A DNA stretch of 64,000 nt from Cylicocyclus nassatus (Eukaryota; Nematoda; Chromadorea; Rhabditida; Strongylidae): positions 26,205,521 through 26,269,520 of the forward strand of contig CATQJL010000001.1 in NCBI GenBank assembly GCA_958299035.1. Reading direction: 5' to 3'. The notes under the pieces are model-generated. The model made no database searches, had not been told where the DNA came from, and saw only the letters and a program-made list of their open reading frames with translations. Positions 11,230 to 22,010 of this stretch are shown piece by piece; position 1 is the stretch's first letter, and each line of letters begins with the position of its first letter. A program made the position numbers and the translations under genes.

Positions 11230-11594
11230 AATTACGATATATGATGTTAAGCTTTCCAAGATTGATAGTTCCTTCCTTTATTGCCAGTAACAGTTAACAA
11301 TCAGTACGGTCTACGTTTCGGCGAAGATCGCCTTCTTCAAGACCTTCAACAATACTGTGTAGGGTACGCCCACCACTCTGACAACGTGTCAGACCACTAC
11401 TCGCCGTTTAGTGTGATGGAATCACAGTGGTCTGACACGTTGTCAGAGTGGTGGGCGTACCCTACACAGTATTGTTGAAGGTCTTGAAGAAGGCGATCTT
11501 CGCCGAAACGTAGACCGTACTGATTGTTAACTGTTACTGGCAATAAAGAAAGGAACTATCAATCTTGGAAACCTTAACATCATATATCGTAATT
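11230..11594. mobile_element. 365-bp near-perfect palindrome (MITE)
   Basis: Two arms of about 170 bp are almost exact reverse complements around a short centre (about 11401-11426, 'actcgccgtttagtgtgatg'). The arms include 'ccagtaacagttaac', 'ggtctacgtttcggcg' and 'gtctgacacgttgtcag'. Outer edges read 'aattacgatatatgatg' on both sides. It would fold into a single long hairpin. No flanking target duplication can be fixed and there is no coding capacity beyond a mirrored frame. Confidence 0.8.
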
Positions 11595-13427
11595 GACACT
11601 ATGCCAAGATTCAGAAATAGTCGAACGTGGAATATTTTTGGGAAATCTTGAGGAATTGAACATGAATTAGAGGTGTGACCAATTTTTGTTTAAGTTCCTT
11701 AAAGCTACTTGAAGAGCCTCCAGATGGGTCAGCTTTGGATTTCATCACATATCATCATCACAGCCTCCAGATGGGTCGATCCGAAAGTTCGTGCTTTCGA
11801 ATCTATCCTCAAATCACTAAGAATGACGATAGACAAACACTATCCTCTTTCCAGCATTAATTTTTTGTTCTGTCCTTTAATGACCGCTCACATAAATGTC
11901 AAAATCTCCAGCCTAAAATTTTTTCCCTTACTTCATTTAGCTGTTTTCAATTTTCGTTTTGGAATTTTGCAAGAGCTTCAGTTAAATAGAGTAAAAATGC
12001 AAGGCAATGCAATTTCAAAACGTGGCTTTTCAAATTCCTAGAATTACTGTGCATTCAGCCTACAGCGACACGGGCGATTTCGTGCAGTCGACTTTACTCC
12101 CTCTTCCCCAAATTTCTGAATGGCTGCAGCAATGCTGCTCTAAGCGAGCGGTGATGCGTACCGGACACAGCATGCCGTCAATGTTTTTCACTTTTCAATG
12201 TTCTCAATTAGTTTTCGCTGTTTTTATGAGCGCTCCGCAGGTTTGCCGTAATAGTGTTGCAAATTTGAGAGGAACTTTATTTTCCAAGGTTTGCTGGAGC
12301 CACCTTGTGCGAGCATTCACTGTGCTCTTGTGCTCAAATGCTGTTCCATTCTGAGTATGAAGGTGATTTTATGGCGCTTACGGAAAACTTGTTGACGCAT
12401 TACGATGGGTGGTGGGCGACCAGCGCGCCCCGATGCTCGTAATAGCTTCTCTGGAGATAGCAAAAGTGTGCGTTCGCAATTGCCCTTTGGGGTTCCCCTC
12501 TTAAGATAAAATCGGAACGCGACCGGTTATGCGAATTTTGAATGCATCAAGACTTAAAAGCTACTGCGTGAAAAAGGCGAAGAAGAAGTATTTGTTGAGC
12601 GGGCGCGAACGCAACGCGCGCGTATGCACACCGTTATAGATCCTGCACCTCATGCGCTCTGCGGATAATAAAGGCGGGTTCGCGCCCAATGGTATTGCGC
12701 TTTCTCATGCCGCAGCTATATATGTTTCTTTTTTTCCATCAAGTTGCACTTGATCAAATTTGATTTTGACGCAGTATAGGCAAGTCAATGATCATGGAGG
12801 TGTGAACGCATTTCCAAATTGCTACTCGACGGGCTACTTTTCTTAGCGGATGCTCGAAATTAATTTCGTGCCTTAGGGTAGGAACCAGCAGCTTACTGGA
12901 GTCATGTTGAATAAAACCCATTCAATCCAATATAAGAATTTTTTCTCAACATATCATATCCTTAAATCCACTGTTTTTTTGTTAACGAGGCAAAATGCCG
13001 ATGCTGCTTTATTTTCCTCTCCAGACAATATACTATACAGGTCAACCAACAAGAGAAGCTTTGTCTCTTTTTTGGTAATGCACCGCTCGCAAACAGAAGA
13101 CTGCTAGTGGCAGTATTTTTCGCATTGGTCTATGCTGTCGTAGGCGTTACGATATTTGAAGTTATCTTTCCAAACGTGCTTGCATTGTCGTTCATTGCAC
13201 ATAAATTTCCACCTGTAACAAAGTGATTTCATCTGCGCTTTGATACGACAATGCAGTTTCGTCTCACTTTTTTCCACCTTCCCGGGTCAGATCCTTCGAT
13301 GACACTAATGCACACATCCCCAGAAGAATCAGGAGCAGTAAGAATTTCATTTTCGTACTAAAAAGGTATATTATCTTTACAAAAAGTGATGCTTTTTTCT
13401 AATGAACGCTCTGATGATGTTATATTA
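11595..13427. other. unassigned region, no supportable gene
   Basis: Contains an open frame at 12007-12354 without recognisable domain, a 10-bp inverted pair (gggcgcgaac near 12601 and gttcgcgccc near 12688), and a conserved about 75-bp stretch at 12110-12185 that recurs near 46020-46090. A direct repeat 'cctccagatgggtc' occurs near 11717 and 11763. Confidence 0.4.
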
Positions 13428-13707
13428 CAGTGGCGGTGGAAGGGAGACGACGTCTTTGAAAGCTACTTATAAGTCATTCATAAATTTCAAAAATTTATGG
13501 AAGTTCAGAATGGCCTTGTAAAAAAAAATTTCCTCGCGAAGTATGGCTGCCGCCACGTTCCTTTTTTTGGTTTTTTGGATATGAGCCACAGCTTGCTGGG
13601 AAGCATTCCAAAAAATTTTACGGTGTGCGTGCTAAAGTCACGTACCTTTACTCGAAAAATCCTTTTGCTTCCCCTCCTCCTAACGATAAATGCTGGGGTT
13701 GCCACTG
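13428..13707. mobile_element. possible hAT-type MITE
   Basis: Starts CAGTGGCGG and ends GCCACTG, the end type of the clearer hAT MITE at 33683-34051. Both also hold an A/T homopolymer next to a GTGGC/GCCAC-rich stretch. No 8-bp duplication is visible, so assignment is tentative. Confidence 0.4.
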
Positions 13708-14574
13708 ATGTGGTACGATGATAATTCTTGACAGCTAAAAAATTGAGCTGCATTTCCATTTTTTGAATTTCCTTTGCGGGTAGAGAAATGCGACAGCGGC
13801 TGAGTTTTCTATGACTGAGTAACAATCTAATGTTTTGGCGGTGTAAAGCTCGACTATTCACGGTCACCAATAAAGATCTTACGCTATATCTTTCATGATT
13901 TAACGGACTTGCTTTATGAAAAAGCAAAGCGAACTTGCTCCCAAATTCTCAGGTTATGCACAAAAAACTTGCATGGCTTACATATGAATGTACTGTAATG
14001 AGATGATGGTATCTTTGGAGCTGAGAAGAGTTGAGTTGAATGAACAATGTGAAAATTCTCTTGGAATGCCTACCTATGAAAAATTGCGGGTATATAAATC
14101 AAGCTGCATCTCAATCTCTCAAGCTGTTCAAATATGGTGGAGTTCCTCAAATGTAACTAAGCATTGATTGATAGTCGCTGCATACTCACTTTCGGCACTC
14201 TAAGTTTTACCAAGGGATTATCACATATGGTTATAGTATAAAGCGGATCAGTCGTAAATTGGTTTTAGGCTACGGCAAAAGCCAAATTTCGCTAAAGTTT
14301 CAAAATTTTGAGAATCTAATCATTGTAATAATCACATCGGCAGCATTTGTATAAAAGCAATTCAGCTTCGACAGTGCCCGCTTGGGACAAGCATGCAGTT
14401 TCCATACATATGCAAACAAAATCAGCTTCTTCTTCAACCCTTTCCATTGTTCTATGGATAACAAATAGAAAAGGATAGGGCTTTCAAAAGAGGACTGGAA
14501 AAAGTAGTTTTTTGTTGCAAGTCTTGCGTAATTTTAACATAAACCTCTGCGTCGAACAGTTCCTGACAAATATT
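13708..14574. other. unassigned region
   Basis: AT-rich sequence with short frames only. I see no domain, RNA gene or repeat that can be named. Confidence 0.4.
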
Positions 14575-14784
14575 CTAATTTCACGCGTATAAGACGCACC
14601 TTCTTCGGATTTTCAAGAGTGCCGCTCAGCCGCCTCGTTGTGTTTCGGAAAACGAGGCTTATGCCACACGATACCCTCTGGCAATATGCAACAATGTAAA
14701 GAGTTTTTTGGTCGCGAAATCCTTCGGCGTGCTGTGCTGTTCGATTTTAGAAAAAACTCCGGCGTCCAATACGCGTGAAATTAG
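14575..14784. mobile_element. 210-bp inverted-repeat MITE
   Basis: Perfect 16-bp ends CTAATTTCACGCGTAT (left) with its reverse complement at the right, followed by a weaker extension (gacgcac/gacgccg). The interior is GC-richer. No target duplication could be fixed. Confidence 0.6.
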
Positions 14785-15595
14785 GGCATTTGAATTGGTC
14801 TTGCATGTTGCAAATTGGATAATCTTAGGAAACCGCAGCAGATTTTCCCTAGTCTTTGTGTAGCTGTAGCTTGTGCAATGAAGGATCAGCACGAAGGCTC
14901 GGCACGAGCTGGAACCAAAAAGTTTTCAAACGGCGAACCTTTATACACCAGGCATAAATCAGTATGACAGTGACAGTATGAGTTTAATGGTGATGACGAT
15001 GGGATATGTTTTGTTTGAAGAGGACAGGAAACATGTGCTAACATAAGTCGATGGGCATGGAGATAGTCAGCCCTTTGAATTTTTTTCACACAATTATAAA
15101 ACTCAGTCGTGGAGTAATTCTGAACTCCGCTGACTTTGCAGAGATATACCCTCTCGCTTTTTACACCCAAAACTATATCTAGCTTTTCCCGTAAGCCGTC
15201 TGTGCTAGGCCTTTATGATATATGGTGTGTTTCAATTATGTATGCACTTTTTGATTTTGATCGTATCGAAATTTTCTGCATTGTAAGCAGTGTGACAACC
15301 CTCCAGCACACAGCATGTTTATAATAGCCACCGTTTCAACAAAAGTTCCAAAAAACCTGACAAATTGTACAAAAGGGTATTCCAGCTGATTTCGCAACTT
15401 CACTTTTCAGAAGTTTCAAAAGCCTTTTCAATAAAGTAACTGGATTCTCAAAAAATATAGAAAGGGCAGGTGTAATGATATGCTCAAAAACGAATCAAGG
15501 TAAAGTGCAAAATTCATTTCCAAAGTCAGAGACTCTTGTTGACTTAATGCAAGAGTTTCCAAATTGTATTTGCATTCCGAGCAAACTAGGACCCT
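14785..15595. other. unassigned region
   Basis: A 94-codon minus-strand frame (14886-15170) has no recognisable domain. No RNA gene or repeat identified. Confidence 0.35.
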
Positions 15596-15597
15596 TA

Positions 15598-15875
15598 CAG
15601 TCGCTTCATTTCATATGATCATGTGTGCCATTGCACACACAGTCCACTTTGGCGTCCTCATCCTGGATTTGCAATCGCAAAAACGCAAGAGACTTACCGA
15701 TTGTTATCGATTACATCAATATGAGGTGACTAGTGACTAAAAAGGAAAGAAAATGCTAAGAACACCTTGGAAACACTTACCCAAAGGCTTGTTTGTCCCA
15801 CGAATCCAGGATGGGGACGCCAAAGGTGAACTGTGTGTGCAATGACACACATGATCATATGAAATGAAGCGACTG
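15598..15875. mobile_element. 278-bp Tc1/mariner-type MITE, family III copy 1
   Basis: Ends CAGTCGCTTCATTTCATATG and its complement, flanked by TA on both sides (15596-15597 and 15876-15877). Terminal similarity runs about 60 bp, including 'tgcacacacagt' and the complementary 'actgtgtgtgca'. An identical-length copy lies at 20100-20377. Confidence 0.85.
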
Positions 15876-15884
15876 TAAACATCC

Positions 15885-15990
15885 TTTGAGTTGCTACCGT
15901 AAGTTCACATGAGTGAACGTTGATCGGTGATTTAATCTATACTGCCAATCTAGTTTGAAACCCAGCTCCATAGAAAGGTGCCGGCAAAAT
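15885..15990. repeat. fragment of family I right half
   Basis: Contains 'gctaccgtaagttca', 'tgatttaatctatactgcc' and 'cagctccatagaaaggt', matching in order the right subterminal block of the family I elements. The rest of the element is missing. Confidence 0.4.
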
Positions 15991-18586
15991 CCACAATTAT
16001 CAATACGGCTGGTGCCGCGCCTAAGCCCGTGATTTCAAGATGCCTTATGGAGCTGTGCCGCCGCTATCCGGTTTGGAAATATAATGACAAATCGAATAAT
16101 GGTTTCGACACAGTGCAGCAACGCGAACGACGCGCGCGGCATCGCAGTTTTTATTTGCTTCATGGACGATGTCTATAATACCAATGTGCATGCACGACAT
16201 AGGTGGATGGTTGCCACATATTGAGATCTTGCCTCTCTTGCAAGAACACATAACGGTCCTTCTCAGATGACAAAATTCAAAGACTTTATTTTCATTTGGA
16301 ACATCGAGTATGGAGCTTATTTTACATGCTAATCACAGATGTAGCACTCACACTATAAGACGAGATATCTTTAGTAAATAACCAACAAAAGTGCATGCTT
16401 CTTCGCGATTGAACAGTGTTTACATAATTTGAAACATTTTGAATTTCTAGACTGTTCTTGGCGCCATATAATAACCTTTCTAACAGCTTTCTCAAGTGTT
16501 GTACGTGTTATGAAAAGTAATCATCTGACTAAAAAGTAAATATAAAAAGTAAATAATCTTCTGGTACATCATTCTTATCTTGTTTGTTCGTAATAGCACA
16601 TTTTATTTCTGGTGAGTTTCTGGTGACCGTGGCCTTTCAAGTTGTGACATATGTTGTGGCACTAGCCCTGGAAAGTCATCTCAAAACTATGTTTGTTATT
16701 TGCGGAAGATTGTTTGAAAAAACCGTATCTCATTTAACGTGTTTGCAATAGAGTAATGTCAACAAGTGCTAAAGGTGTCAAATGGTTTAGCGGTTAGCGC
16801 AGTCGTATTGCACGATGGATGTGGTTTGATCTATGTCGGTGCTGTTTTTGCTTTCGCTTGCACGGGCGCTAATTTAAAAATACTGATAACGACATAGTTT
16901 CGTGATCATCTTATTTGACGAGTTCCGATAAATAAATTTCAAAGAGCCACGGTAAACAGTTTTTCTTTCCTTGTAAGTAGTAAGTGAGCGATATTGGCAT
17001 TTGATCAACTTTCCGAAAACTCTTTTCCGAATAGATTTTCACAAATCAGAAGCTATTTCATGCTTTTTAAAAATGGTTTAAACGCGTTTTTAGTTCTATC
17101 TGCGAGATCTCGAACTCCCGGAAAAACCATTGCTTCAAGAAATGTTCACATTTGACGAAAACAAAGAAGCTGTATTTGATCAGTCATACTTGAAATATCG
17201 CGCTGTATATTCCCCAAATAATTTTTCATTGCTATTGTCGTTCAAACTAATTTGCGTTTCCTTCGTATAAGATCATTGCTTAAATTCGGTACACTCAATA
17301 TCATGCTAGTCATGCACTCCCATTTAGATTTGAAGCACATTATGCATCATAACTTCAGTGACTTCACATTTTTACCCGCTTATGACTTTTCCAGAGAACG
17401 GCATCGCAGTTATGGAAGGTAGATGGATTTGGTAGCTCATGAAGACGCATCCGATATCCGCTTTATTCCAGGTCGGTATCGTTTCATTGTAAGGCAAAAG
17501 CTTGTTTATGTTTGTAATCTTCAGAGTATCGCATCTTGTTGACATTATTCCCAGAAACAGAGCTGTTTAGTACAAGAATATGGAAAATTACATGTTTGCG
17601 ACTTCATCGATCTTTTCAGTTAGCCAGGTTTGCCCCAAATAAGCTTATGTCATAACAAGAGTTCAAAGGGAGCGGTGATTCCTCAAAACGAAACTTGTGC
17701 AAAAAGTTCTTGTGATGTAATCTACTGCTTTTTGCCCGCTTGTGACACTGGAACAGTGGGTGTACATAATAATAAGTTGCAAAATGCTAACCTTCTCTCT
17801 CACTCACTGAAAACCGCCCATTCAATTACTAGGTAGTCTACAAGCATTTTCTAAAAGTAAAGCATCTGCGTCTTCCCGTTCTTAGGTCTTCATAGCCCCT
17901 GAGAGAAAAAGGATTTGGCGATTTGGGGGCGGGCGATTTGCACGACCGTAGTGCTTTCCATACAAGAAGACCGCCAGTGCACTTCTGCGGCTTTTGCACA
18001 TGCAAAGCACAGGAAAAATTGCCGCGGCGACGCGTTGAATCAACAGGATGGCGCTGAAGACCGGCCGTGCAAAAACGCCGTCTCCCACCTGCAATTCGTG
18101 GAAATAGTTTCAAGGTTCTCTCAGCACCGCCCATTCAGAAATTGCTAGCCGTTCTAACATGGCAAGCGCACACGAGACGAATACTGGTATCTGTATCTCG
18201 TTGTTGACGAGAGTAAAACTTTTGTCTACGCCTGCCTAGATAGGGTTTCACAAAATGAGATTCCTGGGGCTTTCACTGGCTGCCTAAAGTAGAAAGTTTT
18301 GTCAAAGTCATAGCTCTTCATTGCACCAACCTAGTATAGTCGTTTCGTAGAAAAGTTAGTTGATATTTACTTTCTCTTTCACAAAGGAAAGAAAAATACT
18401 AAACGGAATTGTGCATTTTTCAATTTTCTCAAAAAGGTACTCATTAACGACCTTAAAATAAGTAACCTTTTATGAATGGAAGTACATACTACAAGCAGAC
18501 ACGCAGCTGTCCCAATTCGAGGGACCTGTTTAGTGCAACCACATCGAAATTTGCTGAGCATTTAATAATTCTGATGTTGTCAGAAC
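15991..18586. other. long unassigned region upstream of gene 1
   Basis: No long coding frame with a recognisable domain. It includes a tRNA-like sequence near 16786-16860 (listed separately), and a 14-bp direct repeat 'accgcccattcaga' type at about 17813 and 18127. Promoter elements of gene 1 may lie just before 18587 but none is clear. Confidence 0.4.
16783..16860 (+). repeat. tRNA-like sequence (SINE head or pseudo-tRNA)
   Basis: TGGTTTAGCGG fits the polymerase III A-box consensus exactly, and about 50 bp later ggtttgatcta resembles a B-box with three mismatches. A partly similar stretch at about 24163-24235 shares 'tcgt...ac.atgg...gtt.aat' and ends near gttcgacccc. No full cloverleaf can be drawn, so a live tRNA is unlikely. 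Confidence 0.35.
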
Positions 18587-19865
18587 ATGTCTTTATATCT
18601 AGCTATTGTTGGAATCCAATCAGTAGTCGCATTTGAGCTGATCTTGATTACAGAGCAGGTTCGCTTCATCTTTATGTAATCATAATTTTGAATCCTCGTG
18701 AAAACCGCTTCGCTTCCCGAGAAGTCTATCATGCCAAATTACAGGCAACACACCTTCCCTTCGAGTCTATACAATCCAGACAAGGTAAAGCAACTAAACT
18801 GCTCCTTATATTTTGAAATGCAGATCTGGATTTTTAGCAATCTTTGATCGAGTTGACCCACGCACCGGCGTTTCGGATTGTATTAACAAAGCGGCATTCT
18901 GCACCCACCCACTGTATCGGCAAGTAATGTGGGAACAGTGCCCTTTGACTTGTTATAGACTCGCCACACAAAATCCTAATGGAGTTGTGAATCCGACTGT
19001 CCCAGTGCATGGTAATGCTGTCTCATTTGATCCCATCATCTCATTCAATTCCCTAGCGGTCAAACCTGTGCCTGTGCAACCCCTCGTGCCAGTTCGTAAC
19101 GTTAATCCAGCTCATCCCATGCCTATGAATCCTCAAACTGCCAGTTCAGGTGATTGTCAAGTCCGTTAAGTTTATCTATGTCATCGAAGGAATGTAATTG
19201 TAGATTGTTCTGATTATGTGAATCCAAAAACTGGAGTGTCGGACTGCATCGGTAGAAAAGCACTATGCAACGATAAGACCTATCGACAACTGATGTGGGA
19301 ACAATGCCCTCGAACGTGTGGAAAGTGTCCCGACAATTCACCATCTGATGTCAGACCAGGAAATCCAAACCCTGTCAATCCAACTCCAACCCTCAAGCGT
19401 ACCCGTCAGCGTCCACCCGTCAGCGTAGTCAATCCAACTCCAACCCTCAAGCGTACCCGTCAGCGTCCACCCGTCAGCGTACCAGTTCCAATCGTTCAAC
19501 AGCCAGAAGTCAACCCAGATCCGATGCCAGTCGTCGGTTCAGTCCCGGCCACATTTATACCACCTGCTCGTCCTGCACCTGCTAATCTATTACCTGCCAT
19601 ACCTGTACCTCTCAGTAATAAACCTACTATCCCCGCACCACAGGCCTTGGTAGCAGTAAGACCTCCACTACCCGTTAAATCTAGTAAGTGAGGTTTAGGT
19701 TTATATGCGAAAAGCCTGATTTTCCACTCTGCAGACTGCTGTGACTACGTCAATCCTAAAACCGGAGGGAGCGATTGTGCTCGAACGGTTCACTTGTGCC
19801 GGCATCCGAATTACATACAAGTTATGAGGGTTCAATGTCAGAAAACTTGCGGATTCTGCGTTTAA
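18587..19865 (+). CDS. gene 1: secreted protein with three ShK domains
   Basis: Likely secreted, cysteine-rich nematode ShK (SXC) protein of 344 residues; function unknown. Exons with matching phases: 18587-18658, 18745-18784, 18838-19149, 19204-19683, 19735-19865; introns 86, 53, 54 and 51 bp, acceptors acag, ttttag, tgtag and ctgcag. Exon 1 gives a hydrophobic start (MSLYLAIVGIQSVVAF), a fair signal peptide; exons 1 and 2 are less certain than the rest. ShK units lie at about residues 38-79, 143-183 and 303-343. All three share a (D)Y/RV(N/D)P-K/R-TG-x-SDC head. Unit 1 has Ile39 where Cys1 and Leu79 where Cys6 are expected. Unit 3 has an extra Cys304. A Pro/Val-rich linker separates units 1-2 and 2-3 and carries a perfect 54-bp tandem duplication. 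AATAAA follows at 19938. Confidence 0.75.
19374..19481 (+). repeat. perfect 54-bp tandem duplication in gene 1
   Basis: Two identical 54-bp copies (19374-19427 and 19428-19481) encode VNPTPTLKRTRQRPPVSV twice in the linker after the second ShK unit. It keeps the reading frame (18 codons). Absence of differences suggests a recent event. Confidence 0.95.
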
Positions 19866-19937
19866 CTCGTTTGATTCAAGTTTCTTACGTTCGCCGTCCT
19901 CCATTTCCCATACGTCATCTCATCAAAAAGCAGTTTC

Positions 19938-19943
19938 AATAAA
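19938..19943 (+). terminator. polyadenylation signal of gene 1
   Basis: AATAAA 73 bases after the stop codon of gene 1, the first such signal downstream on the coding strand. Confidence 0.6.
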
Positions 19944-20099
19944 AGTGTTCAACAAAAGTATCAGTTGATTTGTAACGGAAAATGAGGTTGTATCTCAGTG
20001 TTCTCTCATTGATCAAAGAATTGTTTTTTTACAGTAGTCTGCACTTCGTAATGGTCATGTCATTAGACAACACATCAAGCGCAAAACTTCTGCCTTCTA

Positions 20100-20377
20100 C
20101 AGTCGAATCATTTCATATGATCATGTGTGTCATTGCACACACAGTCCACCTTTGGATTTCCCATCCTGGATTCCTGGAGAAACATCTCTTCATGTAAGTG
20201 TTTTTAATGTGTTCTTAACAATTTCTTTCCTTTTTAGGTACTAATCACCTTAAATTGATATAATCGATAACAATCGGTAAGTCTCTTGCGTTTTTGCGAT
20301 TGCAAGTCCAGGATGAAGACGCCAACGGTGGACGGGGCGTGCAATGACACACATGGTCGTATGAAATGACTCGACCA
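20100..20377. mobile_element. 278-bp Tc1/mariner-type MITE, family III copy 2
   Basis: Same ends and interior blocks as 15598-15875, again flanked by TA (20098-20099, 20378-20379), and of the same length. Shared internal words include 'cgataacaatcggtaagtct' (complemented relative to copy 1), so the two copies are in opposite orientation internally. Confidence 0.85.
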
Positions 20378-20379
20378 TA

Positions 20380-20730
20380 CCTTCTGCCTGTATTGTTTCG
20401 TAGCACTCGCAATACTATCAAACTCTTTATCGGACAATTCTAGTAGCGACCCAACTAAAAGCAAATGTTTTCTTCATTGTGATCAGCGCAGTGTAGACTT
20501 CAATATTGCATAGTTGATTCAACTGCAGATGGTGCTGTACATACTTTTGCCTGTCGATAATGGTTTTTCTACGATTAGAGCTTGAAGTAAACGGAACTCT
20601 AAAATTTCGCAAAAGTTCTATTTTTCGAGCTGAAAAGGGTGGACATACTTCATAAGGTGCGCTTTTTGGGCAATAAAAATAAAAAAATAAGTTTTGGTTC
20701 ATACTTTGCAGATGCAGTAAATAACATATA
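20380..20730. other. unassigned spacer
   Basis: AT-rich stretch between a MITE and the foldback at 20731. The minus-strand frame at 20427-20792 runs into the repeat and is not credible as a gene. Confidence 0.4.
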
Positions 20731-22008
20731 CAGTTGTGACAGTGGAATGTGAAAAATTTCGGCGAATTCGCCGAATTCGCCGAATTCGCCAATTTCGCCG
20801 ATGTCGCCGATGTCGCCGACTTTGCGTCTTTTCGTCATAACTCCCTTCGTTCTCAATGGATTTCAAATTTGAAGGCAGATTTGGATTCAGCTCGCCGAGA
20901 CGAATTTTTTCATACATTGAACTGCTGTAATCGGCTCTCGGTCACGGTAAGTGCATGGTAGGAATCCGTTGCATCCTGTGGTGGTGTTTTCTAGAGCGTG
21001 TATTTCGGCGCATAATGTAGGCAAAAAGTTTAAGAAAAAGAGCGTTTGATGGAAGAGTTTCTGCTGAGTGATTTCAGCAGAAAATCATATCCTTTTTTGT
21101 AGTGGAAAAAAGAGAAAGGAGTACGTGAACTTAGTAATTACTAGCTGGCTTACCCGGCTCCGCCGTATGTTCCGAATAGAAAATTCCATTTCTGAACCGA
21201 TCCGGACCAAACTTGGCACACATACACTTCGGGCCCCGGCGGGTGTCACAGTCCACTTTTCGTTATCGATCGATGTCGATTTTATCGATTTTTTGCAAAA
21301 TTTGAGCTAGGGCGCTGGAATTTGGCAGAGGGGTGTAATCGAGCATGCTGATCACCCCCACGGGGGTGATCAGCATGCTCGATTACCCCCCTGTGCCAAC
21401 TCCCAGCCTTGTAGATCCAATTTTGCAAAAAATCGATAAAATCGACATCGATCGATAACGAAAAGTGGACTGTGACACCCGCCGGGGCCCGAAGTGTATG
21501 TGTGCCAAGTTTGGTCCGGATCGGTTCAGAAATGGAATTTTCTATTCGGAACATACGGCGGAGCTGGGTAAGCCAGCTAGTAATTACTAAGTTCACGTAC
21601 TCCTTTCTCTTTTTTCCACTAAAAAAAAGGATATGATTTTCTGCTGGAAACACTCAGCAGAAACTCTTCCATCAAACGCTCTTTTTCTTAAACTTTTTGC
21701 CTACATTATGCGCCGAAATACACGCTCTAGAAAACACCACCACAGGATGCAACGGATTCCTACCATGCACTTACCGTGACCGAGAGCCGATTACAGCAGT
21801 TCAGTATATGAGAAGATTCGTCTCGGCGAGCTGAATCCAAATCTGCCTTCAAATTTGAAATCCATTGAGAACGAAGGGAGTTATGACGAAAAGACGCAAA
21901 GTCGGCGACATCGGCGACATCGGCGAATTCGGCGACATTGGCGAAATTGGCGAAATCGGCGAATTCGGCGAATTCGCCGAAATTTTTCACATTCCACTGT
22001 CACAACTG
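20731..22008. mobile_element. 1.28-kb foldback element with GGCGAATTC repeats
   Basis: Near-perfect inverted arms of about 410 bp, ends CAGTTGTGACAGTGGAATGTG flanked by TA (20729-20730, 22009-22010). Next to each end lies a 9-bp tandem array of GGCGAATTC-type units, which explains translated frames rich in RIRRIRR or GEFGEF. The arms then continue with 'gagaacgaagggagttatg' and its complement. The middle (21141-21580) is a separate palindromic Helitron-like insert. A single right arm recurs at 52848-53272. No protein is encoded. Confidence 0.85.
21141..21580. mobile_element. inverted Helitron-like dimer in the centre of the foldback
   Basis: Both edges read CTAG plus the hairpin (ctggcttaccc/gggtaagccag) with TAATTA/TAATTAC flanks. 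From each edge the sequence runs inward through 'gtatgttccgaatag', 'ctgaaccgatccgg', 'tcgatcgat' and 'atcgagcatgctgatcac' to a central 'cccccacggggg'. Compared with 23231-23506 the TATAAAGCTG head is missing from each half. Confidence 0.6.
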
Positions 22009-22010
22009 TA

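Noticed and set aside
12007..12354. 115-codon frame with several Cys
   Set aside because: Cys spacing fits neither ShK nor the six-Cys module, and there is no signal peptide or splice support.
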